Origin: Planococcus rifietoensis
GTDB taxonomy: Bacteria > Bacillota > Bacilli > Bacillales_A > Planococcaceae
Direction of reading: 5' to 3'
DNA: 64,000 nt
NCBI RefSeq assembly: GCF_001465795.2
Contig: NZ_CP013659.2
Span: 1,320,501-1,384,500, forward strand
Both the position numbers and the translations under genes were made by a program. Below are positions 17,884-26,151 of the stretch, in pieces (positions within the stretch are counted from its first letter, which is position 1; each line of letters starts with the position of its first letter). Below the pieces are notes generated by a model. The model had not been told where the DNA came from, did no database searches, and saw only the letters and a list, made by a program, of their open reading frames with translations.

Positions 17884-19266
17884 GTGAATAGTTACGAAGT
17901 GGTGGTACTTGGCGGAGGGCCGGGAGGTTATGTGGCGGCGATACGCGCGGCGAAACTCGGAAAAACAGTGGCGCTGATCGAAGTACGCGAACTCGGCGGC
18001 ACGTGTTTGAATCGAGGCTGCATCCCATCTAAAACTTTATTGAGGCATGCGGAAGTGATTGAAACAATCGAAAAAGCCAAAAGCTGGGGCATTGAAACCG
18101 GGGACATGACTTTTTCTCTTTCTAAAATGCTCGCCCGCAAAGACGCGGTCATTAAGCAATTGAGAACTGGCATTGACCATCTATTGAAGCAAGGAAAAAT
18201 CGATGTCTATAATGGCGTCGGGAAAGTTCAAGCGGCCGGGAAAATCACGGTTCAGCTGGCTGACAAAGAGGAAGTCCTCCAAGGAGAAAAAATTATCCTG
18301 GCAACCGGTTCACGTCCGCTCGTTCCGCCAATCGATGGCATTGAAGAAGCGGCATATTTCACGAGTGATACTATATTCGACATCGAGAAAATTCCGAAAT
18401 CGATGGTGATTATAGGCGGCGGCATCATCGGAGTGGAACTCGCATGCATTTTTGCCAGCTTGAACGTGCCGGTAAGCATCGTGGAAATGAACGACCGGAT
18501 TGTGCCGAGCGAAGAACCGGAAGCCTCTAAAGCGCTTGCGAGATCTTTGAAAAAGAAAAAGATTAGCATCATGACGAATACCAAAGTGACCAAAATTGAA
18601 CAGCAAGGTGCCCGTCAGCTCATTCATATAGAAACCGCTCAAGGAAAAGCAGAAACATTGGATACCGAAGCGATTTTGATGGCTGTCGGCAGAGCGCCCA
18701 ATACTTCGGCCTTTGCGGAATTGAAGCTCGAGATGGATGGTCCTTTTGTGAAAGTGGATAGCGCCATGCAAACGAGCGACCCTACCATTTATGCGGTTGG
18801 TGACGTGACGGGTGGCTGGCAGCTTGCCCATGTCGCGAGTGCGGAAGGGGTCGTAGCAGCTGCCAATGCAGCGGGTGGAAAACAGACCGTTGATTACCGG
18901 ATGGTTCCGCGCTGTGTCTACACCAGTCCGGAAATTGCCAGTGTCGGTTTAACAGAAGCCGAGGCGAAGCAGCAAGGAATCGACTACAAGGTCGTGCGAG
19001 TTGACCATGCAGGAAACGGCAGGGCGTTAGCGCAGGATGAGAAGGAAGGGTTCACGAAGCTGATTGCTGGAACACAATATGGAGAAATTCTAGGTGTTCT
19101 CATGGTCGGTCCGCATGTAACGGAAATAATCGCGGAACCTTCTGCGTTTATTCATTTGGAAGGAACGGTGGACGAACTGGCTTCGATGATTCATGCCCAC
19201 CCGACTATTACCGAAAGCTTATACGAAGCCGCCGCGTCTTGGATTGGAAAAGGCGTTCACCATTAA
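17884..19266 (+). CDS. acoL: Dihydrolipoyl dehydrogenase E3
   Basis: A flavoprotein of about 460 residues that reoxidises E2 dihydrolipoamide with NAD. FAD site VVLGGGPGGYVAAIRAA, redox disulfide GGTCLNRGCIPSK, NAD site IGGGIIGVELACIF, second FAD motif YAVGDVTGGWQLAHVA and C-terminal HAHPTITES with the catalytic His-Glu pair. There is no N-terminal lipoyl domain. The GTG at 17884, nine bases after AAGGAG, is preferred over an in-frame ATG only three bases from it. Being in the operon, it probably serves this complex. Confidence 0.93.
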   Translation: MNSYEVVVLGGGPGGYVAAIRAAKLGKTVALIEVRELGGTCLNRGCIPSKTLLRHAEVIETIEKAKSWGIETGDMTFSLSKMLARKDAVIKQLRTGIDHLLKQGKIDVYNGVGKVQAAGKITVQLADKEEVLQGEKIILATGSRPLVPPIDGIEEAAYFTSDTIFDIEKIPKSMVIIGGGIIGVELACIFASLNVPVSIVEMNDRIVPSEEPEASKALARSLKKKKISIMTNTKVTKIEQQGARQLIHIETAQGKAETLDTEAILMAVGRAPNTSAFAELKLEMDGPFVKVDSAMQTSDPTIYAVGDVTGGWQLAHVASAEGVVAAANAAGGKQTVDYRMVPRCVYTSPEIASVGLTEAEAKQQGIDYKVVRVDHAGNGRALAQDEKEGFTKLIAGTQYGEILGVLMVGPHVTEIIAEPSAFIHLEGTVDELASMIHAHPTITESLYEAAASWIGKGVHH

Positions 19267-19294
19267 GTGCGAGGCAGTCGAAAGAAATGGAAAT

Positions 19295-19318
19295 CATTTG
19301 TCATTCAGCCGACAAATG
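19295..19318 (+). promoter_or_regulatory. Inverted repeat upstream of the SorC gene, possible autoregulatory site
   Basis: CATTTGTC, 8 bases, GACAAATG, a perfect inverted repeat. It shares the CATTTGT/ACAAATG arms of the two operators above, with 10 bases rather than 11 between them, so it may be a weaker site for the same regulator. A second small hairpin (AAAGCGGTT/AACCGCCTTT, 19391-19413) lies between it and the start codon. Confidence 0.45.
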
Positions 19319-19444
19319 GGTGGACACATATAGTATAGTTGTTCAGAAGAGTGAAAACTGGCAAATACAATCAGTTGCCACAAACAAATGAAAGCGGTTT
19401 ACTAACCGCCTTTAAGTTTATTTAAAAGAGAAGGTGCAGTGACA

Positions 19445-20380
19445 ATGAATTGGGACGAGCGCAGGCAAATCGTGAAAGTAGCGACATTGTATTATTTTGA
19501 AGGGCTCACGCAGGCAGAAATCGCCAAAAAAGTGGGTGTGTCCCGTCCGTTAATCTCCAAACTGCTGAACAAGGCACGGGAAAATGGGATTGTCGAAATT
19601 TACATTAGAGATGAAAATGCGCACACCGTAGAACTGGAAAACCGTCTTGAAAAGAAGTACGGATTGAAAGAAGCCATTGTCGTGCCGGCAGCTGGGCGGG
19701 ATGCTGAAATGGTCAAGCAGTCACTAGGGAAAGCCGCTTCATTCTACGTCTCGAAAAATATGAAAGGCGTCAAGAAACTGGGGATCTCGTGGGGGCTTAC
19801 CTTGGCGAAATTTGTGCAGGAATATCCGTATGAGCAGCACCAGCAGTTGAAAATCATTCCACTGGTCGGCGGCATGGGGACCAAGCTCGTGGAGATCCAT
19901 TCCAATTTGCTGGCGTATCAATTGGCGCAAAAGATGAATACGACCTGTTCATATTTATACGCTCCGGCGATGGTAGAGAACGCGGAATTGAAAAAGCGCT
20001 TGATCGAGTCGGAAGATATTGCCCTGGTCCTTGAAGAAGGACGCAATGTGGATATGGCAGTAGTCGGAATCGGAAACCCGTTTGAACAATCCACGATGAC
20101 CACCATGGATTATTTGAAAGCCGAAAGTTTGGTCTCCTTAAAGAAAGCTGGAGCGGTCGGGGATATCGGTTCACGTTTTTACAACCAGGCCGGAAACCAG
20201 ATCGACCACCCCTTGAATGACTTGGTCATCGGGCTTGATATCGACGAATACAAACGCATACCCGAAGTAATCGGGATTGTAGAAGGCACCCATAAAGCGG
20301 AAAGCATTAAAGCCGCTTTAAGAGGCGGATATTTTGATGTACTAGTCATCGATGATACGACCGCAGCCTTAATCTTATAA
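19445..20380 (+). CDS. SorC-family (DeoR-like) sugar-responsive regulator
   Basis: About 312 residues. The N-terminal helix-turn-helix (LYYFEGLTQAEIAKKVGVSR, PLISKLLNKARENGIVEI) is followed by a SorC sugar-phosphate-binding domain (KKLGISWGLTLAKFV, IPLVGGMGT, VGIGNPF, VIGLDIDEYKRIPEVIGIVEG, KAESIKAALRGGYFDVLVID). Members bind phosphorylated sugars and usually control the neighbouring catabolic operon. Being last in the cluster, with ACATTTGT-type sites upstream of the PTS and E1 operons, it is the best candidate to control both. The ATG at 19445 gives a better distance to GAGAAGG than the GTG at 19439. Confidence 0.88.
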   Translation: MNWDERRQIVKVATLYYFEGLTQAEIAKKVGVSRPLISKLLNKARENGIVEIYIRDENAHTVELENRLEKKYGLKEAIVVPAAGRDAEMVKQSLGKAASFYVSKNMKGVKKLGISWGLTLAKFVQEYPYEQHQQLKIIPLVGGMGTKLVEIHSNLLAYQLAQKMNTTCSYLYAPAMVENAELKKRLIESEDIALVLEEGRNVDMAVVGIGNPFEQSTMTTMDYLKAESLVSLKKAGAVGDIGSRFYNQAGNQIDHPLNDLVIGLDIDEYKRIPEVIGIVEGTHKAESIKAALRGGYFDVLVIDDTTAALIL

Positions 20381-20383
20381 GCG

Positions 20384-20430
20384 AAAAGCTGTCGAAGCAG
20401 GAGAACGTGGGCTGCTTCGACAGCTTTTTT
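20384..20430 (+). terminator. Terminator of the SorC gene
   Basis: AAAAGCTGTCGAAGCAG and CTGCTTCGACAGCTTTT form a perfect 17-bp stem followed by T residues; it closes the cluster. Confidence 0.92.
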
Positions 20431-20548
20431 GTGTTTAATTATCAGCAAGCGAAAAATTGAAAAATTAGACCTATGAATGAATTTAAATTGAAAATTCTAG
20501 GATATACTAATTTTAACTATATAACCGAAAATAGGAAGGATGAAGAAT

Positions 20549-21373
20549 ATGAATAAGTTTATTTGCAATACGTGTGGCGTCCAAACCGAGAGCGCTGAGT
20601 CAGCACCAGAGCATTGTTCAATCTGTACAGAAAAACGGCAATACGTCAGCGTTAAAGGACAAAGTTGGACGACTTTGGAAGAGATGGTTCAATCCGCTGC
20701 TTATCAGAATGAGATTACGTCAGAAGAACAAGGGCTCTTAAGTATCACGACGGTGCCAAGTTTTGCGATTGGTCAAACAGCGTATTTGGTTCAGGGGGAG
20801 AACTTCAATATCCTGTGGGATTGTCTAACATATCTCGACGCTCCAACTATTGAAAAAATAAAAGCTCTGGGAGGAATCGATGCCATTGCCTTGTCCCATC
20901 CCCATTATTATTCGACTCAAGTGGAATGGGCTGAAACCTTCGATGCGGCAATCTATATTCACGAAGACGATAAGCAATGGGTAACCCGGCCAAGCGATCG
21001 CATTATCTTTTGGTCAGGCGAAACGCTCAAAGTTGCGGAAGGGTTCACGCTGCATCGGATCGGTGGTCATTTCAAAGGTGCAGCCATTCTGGAATGGAAA
21101 AATGGAGATGACGGCAAAGGCGTATTACTGACAGGCGATATTGTCCGCGTCGTTGCAGACCGCGAGTGGGTCAGTTTTATGTATAGCTATCCGAACTTCA
21201 TTCCACTTCCTGCGTCCACTGTCGAAAGAATGGCGGAACAGTTAGATGAAATCCGTTTTGATCGCGTGTATGATGCGTTTCATCGAATCGTGTTGACGGA
21301 CGCGGGAGCAGCCGTGCAAAGATCAGCTAAACGGTATGTGGATGCGTTGAATGGTGTGCTGTTCAAGACCTGA
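20549..21373 (+). CDS. MBL-fold hydrolase-like protein with N-terminal zinc ribbon
   Basis: 274 residues. It starts with a rubredoxin-like ribbon (ICNTCGVQ ... HCSICTEKRQYV), then a metallo-beta-lactamase fold: NILWDCLTYLD, AIALSHPHYYST, HRIGGHFKGAAILEW, VLLTGDIVRV and a final DAFHRIVL. The metal motif HxHxDH is reduced to SHPHYYST, so it may bind one metal or a different set. The ATG nine bases after GGAAGG is preferred over the one adjoining it. Monocistronic, just outside the PTS/dehydrogenase cluster; a link to it is not indicated. Confidence 0.75.
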   Translation: MNKFICNTCGVQTESAESAPEHCSICTEKRQYVSVKGQSWTTLEEMVQSAAYQNEITSEEQGLLSITTVPSFAIGQTAYLVQGENFNILWDCLTYLDAPTIEKIKALGGIDAIALSHPHYYSTQVEWAETFDAAIYIHEDDKQWVTRPSDRIIFWSGETLKVAEGFTLHRIGGHFKGAAILEWKNGDDGKGVLLTGDIVRVVADREWVSFMYSYPNFIPLPASTVERMAEQLDEIRFDRVYDAFHRIVLTDAGAAVQRSAKRYVDALNGVLFKT

Positions 21374-21445
21374 TGTCCGGACTTTTGTTTTTTGTAACAT
21401 AATAAACCGTATACTAGAAGAAACCAAATATAAAAGGAGCAAAAA

Positions 21446-21910
21446 ATGCATCAATCATTCTATCTTAAGAAACCAAGTACTTTTACATTCGATAAGAGCT
21501 ATAAAGTGTTTATTAAAGAAGGGAAGATTTTCTTCTTTAAAATTGACTATAAATTCGATGAAGACAATGACGTTTGGTTTTCCTATTCGGGTTTGATTTA
21601 CATGTTGCGTGATATGATTTTTTAAAAAACAGCTGAGCATAGCGAAAACAAGATTGACCAGGCATTTCAAAACGATCAACTAGAACTACTAAAGCATAAA
21701 AATAATTTTCAACTCAATGTCGTTGATATCAAGAGCATCGAAATAAATGAAAAACCCACTTCTCATTCATTTTTGCAGGACAACGGGACATTGTTGTTTA
21801 TTTTAGATGACAATAAGCGTTATCGGTTTATTATGCCTTCGAGTATATCGAGAGAACTTATCATGAATTTACTGGAAGAGGCAGGGGTTTCACTCGATGT
21901 CCAAAAATAA
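21446..21910 (+). pseudogene. Hypothetical protein gene interrupted by one in-frame TAA
   Basis: A ribosome site (AAAGGAGC) precedes an ATG encoding MHQSFYLKKPSTFTFDK and 59 residues in all, ending at a TAA (21623-21625) inside the tract TTTTTTAAAAAA. The same frame then continues without a new start for 94 codons (KTAEHSENKIDQAFQ ... FILDDNKRYRFIMPSSISREL, ending EEAGVSLDVQK). Both parts look like one small mixed alpha/beta protein of about 155 residues, so a point nonsense change is the simplest reading. Family not recognised. The T/A tract might allow slippage, but both sides are already in one frame, so slippage would not restore it. Confidence 0.65.
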
Positions 21911-21999
21911 TCTAATAAATAGACGACCATAAAATTTAAAATATCGAATGTAGCAATATACAGTTGGATATATGTAATAGTGAAAGAGGTGGGATTAAA

Positions 22000-22359
22000 A
22001 TAGATAATAAGAAATTGACGGAATTTACTTTAATAGATATTATTGAGCGGCATATAAAATTCACTAAAGTGAATACCCTATATGATAAAGAAGAATACGA
22101 TGGAGCTTATGATAAAGGTCAATTGTCAGCATTCGCTGAGCTTTTAATAGACGCTAAAGAGATGAGAGAAATTGAGTTTGTTGATAAGTATAGAGTGAAA
22201 ATAACTACACTCGGCAACCATTTTGATCAACTAACTATCGATGATAAATCTTCCACCGATGATAAAACAGAAATTGAAAGATTATCAGGTTATAACAACG
22301 CAATCGTCGCGATTTTAACGTGTATTGATCCTTTACATGAATTTGATTTGGAAAGTTAA
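22000..22359 (+). CDS. Hypothetical protein, possible ATA start codon
   Basis: About 119 residues, acidic and charged (DNKKLTEFTLIDIIERHI, VKITTLGNHFDQLTIDD). A good ribosome site, AAGAGGTG, lies eight bases before an ATA codon that begins a natural N-terminus; no ATG, GTG or TTG is at a suitable distance. The next in-frame start is TTG at 21964, upstream of the ribosome site. Either it uses a rare ATA start or the start was lost by mutation. Family unknown. It is followed by a strong terminator and is monocistronic. Confidence 0.5.
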   Translation: MDNKKLTEFTLIDIIERHIKFTKVNTLYDKEEYDGAYDKGQLSAFAELLIDAKEMREIEFVDKYRVKITTLGNHFDQLTIDDKSSTDDKTEIERLSGYNNAIVAILTCIDPLHEFDLES

Positions 22360-22453
22360 GAGCAGATAGTTTGTTGGGTTTTTAAGCGATTTAGATTTGA
22401 TTTAAATTTTTATAGTTAAATAATAAGTCGATAAAAGTATTAACTAGGCTGAG

Positions 22454-22494
22454 CCTTGAGAGTTAGAGTGAAAATCTAACTCTCAAGGTTTTTT
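22454..22494 (+). terminator. Terminator after the hypothetical gene
   Basis: CCTTGAGAGTTAGA and TCTAACTCTCAAGG form a perfect 14-bp stem with a T6 tail. The remaining bases to the next gene (22495-22714) are AT-rich and show no further signal. Confidence 0.92.
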
Positions 22495-22714
22495 AATTTT
22501 TATTCGCTAGGAGCAATTTTCAATATTAATAAAGTAAGGAGCACTACTTCAGAAAGTGTAATATTCCCAAGTTTAGCTAGCTTACAATTTATTCGAACAG
22601 TATATTTAAAGAGTGGAGTATAGGAGATATTTAGCGTCTAGTTATCAAAATACCTTAGGAATTACTCATCTAACTTTCAAAGCTTAGCTAAAAATCTAAT
22701 GAGGAGGATTTTAA

Positions 22715-23359
22715 ATGATTGGTTCCTCGGAAATCAATAAAATGATTAGAAAGAAATTGACGCCTGTGTTGAAAGGAAGTGGATTTACTAAAGTAAATAC
22801 TCGGCATAACTTTTCTTGGCTTGATGATTGTATATGGGTACTGGATATCACTGCTGTTGGTAAATACTTTTCAGACGTTACGGGCTGGCCAGCTATGTCT
22901 ATACACGTGAATTTGGGTATTTATTATAACTTTATCCCATCGATTGATGACTCTATAGAGGTTGAAGAGAATGGAAAATTTTCTCCTAAGTCACACCAAT
23001 GTCATTTGCAACTCGAATTACTTTCCACACTCGATCAAGATAGATATATTTCCAGTTTGTCCAATGCTGCAGAGCAAAAGCGGAAAGATCTTTGGTGGAT
23101 TGAGCCGGATGGTTCGAATCTGGAAGAAGTGATTGAAAATGTAAGGCAATCGTTTTTGACCGAGGGGATCGATTGGCTTATCAAGAACACAGATATAGCT
23201 CAGGCTTTCAGAGAGATTGAAAAAGAGCATAATTGTTTGGACAAGTACTTCAAGGCGCAACATATGGCAGCGTATTTGAATCTGAACTCAAAGTTTGCAG
23301 GTTACGAAGACCTTTATGCAAGAGAGAAAAAAAGATTACATGGCAACTTGAACTCGTAA
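22715..23359 (+). CDS. DUF4304-like protein
   Basis: 214 residues with the DUF4304 pattern: an N-terminal helix and LKGSGFTKVNTRHNFSW, then a beta-rich core with an aromatic CIWVLDITAVGKY and a C-terminal helical tail. The family is widespread in Firmicutes and Bacteroidetes, often near SMI1/KNR4 and other immunity-like genes, and has no established activity. The ATG follows GAGGAGG. Its neighbours fit such a small-gene accessory region. Confidence 0.6.
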   Translation: MIGSSEINKMIRKKLTPVLKGSGFTKVNTRHNFSWLDDCIWVLDITAVGKYFSDVTGWPAMSIHVNLGIYYNFIPSIDDSIEVEENGKFSPKSHQCHLQLELLSTLDQDRYISSLSNAAEQKRKDLWWIEPDGSNLEEVIENVRQSFLTEGIDWLIKNTDIAQAFREIEKEHNCLDKYFKAQHMAAYLNLNSKFAGYEDLYAREKKRLHGNLNS

Positions 23360-23436
23360 GAACTTATGACGGTACTATAAACACAGTTAAATTCCATGCA
23401 AGTCCAAAGGGATCCTACTCAAAAAGGAGGGATCAG

Positions 23437-23718
23437 ATGCCAAGAACCATAATGGGTAAATTGTCTTTAGTTATGCTGCTGATTCTCGTCATTCAAATCA
23501 TCTCAATCGTAATCATGTTGTTCGTTAATGGCTTAGCAGCGTTAACAATTATTTTGTATGCATTTGTTAGCGCACCTTTAGGGATACTATTTGGCATAGC
23601 AGGGATTATAAAAGAATCAGGCAGCATCGTGATCGTACATTGGGTAACAACAATTATTAGCGTCACTTTACTTATCTTGTTTTTCATTACTCTTTTTGGT
23701 TTTTCGTTCGGCGGTTAG
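23437..23718 (+). CDS. Small integral membrane protein
   Basis: 93 residues with three predicted membrane helices (LVMLLILVIQIISIVIMLFV, LTIILYAFVSAPLGILFGIAG, VHWVTTIISVTLLILFFITL). The ATG after AAAAAGGAGG is the real start; the frame is open upstream, but that part overlaps the DUF4304 gene in another frame. Function unknown; probably co-transcribed with the DUF4304 gene (77-base gap). Confidence 0.65.
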   Translation: MPRTIMGKLSLVMLLILVIQIISIVIMLFVNGLAALTIILYAFVSAPLGILFGIAGIIKESGSIVIVHWVTTIISVTLLILFFITLFGFSFGG

Positions 23719-23943
23719 ATATTTAAGATTATTTTTTGGTTTTCTATATCAATAATCGTTTTAAAAGATAGAATATCAGGAATCGCTGATCAATTACGTC
23801 CGCTAATTAAGTTCCTTGTGACTAGTATTGGAATATTTTCTAATTAATATTTACTTTCCAAATTCTAGTGGTAATCTAATGATAGATTGAATATTACAAT
23901 TTTTATTAGGGTCATTTTTCAAAAACTGAAATAGTTAGCTGCA

Positions 23944-23988
23944 AACTCATTCCATTAGATTTCTATCACTGAGGAAGTGAGTTTTTTT
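23944..23988 (+). terminator. Terminator between the membrane protein and SMI1 genes
   Basis: AACTCATTCC pairs with GGAAGTGAGTT (one bulge) and is followed by seven T residues. Bases 23719-23943 show no other signal. Confidence 0.7.
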
Positions 23989-24062
23989 GAGATTATTTGC
24001 CGGTCTTGATTTAAATAATTGAATGAATAAGGAACAGATAAGCAGTTTACGGGAGGTAGGGA

Positions 24063-24848
24063 ATGGAATTCTGGTTAGAGAGGGATGTCACTGAATTCAA
24101 AGAAACCGCTGGAATTACTCGAGAAGAGTTAACGGCAATTGAGCAGGAGATAGGCAAAATTATACCCGCTTCGTATAAAGAAGTACTTTTGCAACGAAAT
24201 GGGGGGCCCTTGCAATATCGTTGGGTTAGAGTAGCTGAACCAGCCGCTGAAGTAGAGCTATTAGAAATTGATCACCTTCTCGGCCTTGAAACAGATGGCA
24301 ATCTGAGCTCTGATTACTTAATAGAAGAATGGGGATTACGTGGTGATATCCTTGTGATAAGCGGCGACGGCAATGGCTTCTTTGTATTGGATTACGGCGA
24401 GGACGCCCAAAATCCGCCAGTCATTTATTTGGAAGTGGACTCTAGAGCGAAAGTGCGGGTAGCCAATAACTTTGATGACTTTTTGAGCCAGCTTATTGCT
24501 GAAACACCAGCTGTTGATTCAGATGATGAGAATTGGGGAGGTGTTACCCAGGAAGAAGCAGAACGAGTTTTCTATGGAACGGATGTCGCGGCGATCGAAG
24601 AAATGCTGTTGAATCTTATGTGGCCAGAAGACCATGAATGGTATTTCACCAATCTTTTAAAATTGAGTCGCCATGACGATGTATTCGTTAGACAAACAGT
24701 GTCAAATATTTTAGATAATAATATGAAGATTTATAAAATAGATGCTGACAAAAAGTGGCACCCACTGCTACATAAAACGATTATCAATTTACTACAGGAT
24801 GCTGATCCAGATATCCGCGAAATGGCAAAAAGCATTACTAATCAGTGA
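24063..24848 (+). CDS. SMI1/KNR4 (SUKH) family protein with C-terminal helical extension
   Basis: 261 residues. Residues about 10-145 match the SUKH fold: ITREELTAIEQEIGKIIPASYKEVLLQRNGG, then GDILVISGDGNGFFVLDYG and DSRAKVRVANNFDDFLSQL. SUKH proteins are immunity proteins for polymorphic toxins or general binding modules. The C-terminal 110 residues look like helical HEAT-type repeats (LSRHDDVFVRQTVSNIL, LLQDADPDIREMAKSI), an uncommon addition. No toxin gene is adjacent. Confidence 0.75.
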   Translation: MEFWLERDVTEFKETAGITREELTAIEQEIGKIIPASYKEVLLQRNGGPLQYRWVRVAEPAAEVELLEIDHLLGLETDGNLSSDYLIEEWGLRGDILVISGDGNGFFVLDYGEDAQNPPVIYLEVDSRAKVRVANNFDDFLSQLIAETPAVDSDDENWGGVTQEEAERVFYGTDVAAIEEMLLNLMWPEDHEWYFTNLLKLSRHDDVFVRQTVSNILDNNMKIYKIDADKKWHPLLHKTIINLLQDADPDIREMAKSITNQ

Positions 24849-24935
24849 ATGCAAAGATTAGTTAGTCGATGCATTCGGTGTTGGAGTCAAATTTCTCGTG
24901 TGATTGCTTAAATCAAGTGTAGGGAGAGGGCGAAG

Positions 24936-25310
24936 TTGAAAAAAGCATTAGTCATTTTAGTAACCACAACACTTTTATCCGCGTGTAGTTCCACGACTTC
25001 AACGCTCAGTTTTAGTGAAATGGAAATGGTCCAGCAAGAACTGCAGAACGTGATTGATCCCACGGCCCCTCTCCAGCTTATTAACGAAGGAGAAGATATC
25101 GCTTATATTGTTTATCAGTTTGAAGCTATTGTTGCTGCCGATATTGAAGAAGATGGAGAAACGATAAAAGTGAATTTGAATGTGGCTGAAGAAGGGAATG
25201 ATGTATCTGAGCAAACCATCTACAAATTAACACTCAATGAAGATCACGAAATCATTGAGGTTTTTGTAGATGGCGAAGCTACGCCGATTGATGTGGTTTC
25301 TAGAATTTAA
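24936..25310 (+). CDS. Small lipoprotein, function unknown
   Basis: 124 residues with a lipoprotein signal (KKALVILVTTTLLSAC; lipobox LLSAC, Cys17), so it is expected to be diacylated and held at the outer face of the membrane. The mature part is acidic with alternating beta patterns (YIVYQFEAIVAADIEEDG). TTG start after GGGAGAGGG. First of three adjacent co-directional envelope genes. Family not recognised. Confidence 0.7.
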   Translation: MKKALVILVTTTLLSACSSTTSTLSFSEMEMVQQELQNVIDPTAPLQLINEGEDIAYIVYQFEAIVAADIEEDGETIKVNLNVAEEGNDVSEQTIYKLTLNEDHEIIEVFVDGEATPIDVVSRI

Positions 25311-25385
25311 CACCATCCACATCATCATGTTATCGCAAAAGTGGAACTGTTTTGGAAGCCGTATTGGGGAAGGGTTAAAACGTAA

Positions 25386-26126
25386 ATGATGAAACCATTC
25401 GTATCTGTTATGTCGATAATGATAAGCATCTTCCTATGCAGTGGCTGTTCTAGTGCTCCGGACGGATTAGAAGAAGTAGAGGGCACTGGTCTAACCTATA
25501 GCGAAAATTTCAATGCCTATGACGGGTTGAATGAGAGAGAACATGTGGAGTTTTTTAAACCTGCAGAAGCACAACCATTGCCTACGTCGATTTTAAGTGA
25601 ACATCACCTGCTCGAAAAGGGAATCGATCTTGATTTACTGCCTTTTGAAGTAGATGGAGAAAATGCGTATGTGGTCACTTCCGAAGACCGAACCGGAAAA
25701 GTTACTCATCAAGTCCAGTTAAGCTATCTTGGGAAATCGGAAGAGGGCAATCTAGATGAATTTTTCATCGTCTCGGTAACTGAAATGGACGAAAATCCGG
25801 TCGAGAATTATGAAGTTGCAGCAGCAACCGATTCGGTCGGAAATCGATTTGAAAAACAAGAGCTGAGCGGAGATGATTTTATTTTCCAGCAAGTGCTGAC
25901 AACAAATAGTGCTTTATTGTACCGATATTATGAGTATGATGAAGCAGAAGAAAAGTTGAATGTGGTCGGAACCGCCGCTAACGAGTTCTATTCCTATCAC
26001 AATGGATTCGTTTACCATGTTGGTTATTTAATTGATCGACAAAAGAATACTGAGAAGGTACAAGACAATATGCCCAACTTGACACGTAATATTATTCTAG
26101 GAAAAGATATATCGAAAGGAAGATGA
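25386..26126 (+). CDS. Lipoprotein, function unknown
   Basis: 246 residues with a lipoprotein signal (SVMSIMISIFLCSGCSS; lipobox LCSGC). The mature protein is acidic and beta-rich (YVVTSEDRTGKVTHQVQLSYL, NEFYSYHNGFVYHVGYLID). It lies 75 bases after the previous lipoprotein gene and 25 bases before a membrane protein gene, so the three may act together at the cell surface. No known family is evident. Confidence 0.7.
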   Translation: MMKPFVSVMSIMISIFLCSGCSSAPDGLEEVEGTGLTYSENFNAYDGLNEREHVEFFKPAEAQPLPTSILSEHHLLEKGIDLDLLPFEVDGENAYVVTSEDRTGKVTHQVQLSYLGKSEEGNLDEFFIVSVTEMDENPVENYEVAAATDSVGNRFEKQELSGDDFIFQQVLTTNSALLYRYYEYDEAEEKLNVVGTAANEFYSYHNGFVYHVGYLIDRQKNTEKVQDNMPNLTRNIILGKDISKGR

Positions 26127-26151
26127 GCACGTCTAAAAGAGAGGAAAAACC

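Noticed and set aside
23233..23436. Extended N-terminus of the small membrane protein
   Set aside because: It overlaps the DUF4304 gene in another frame, and a strong ribosome site lies at the internal ATG.
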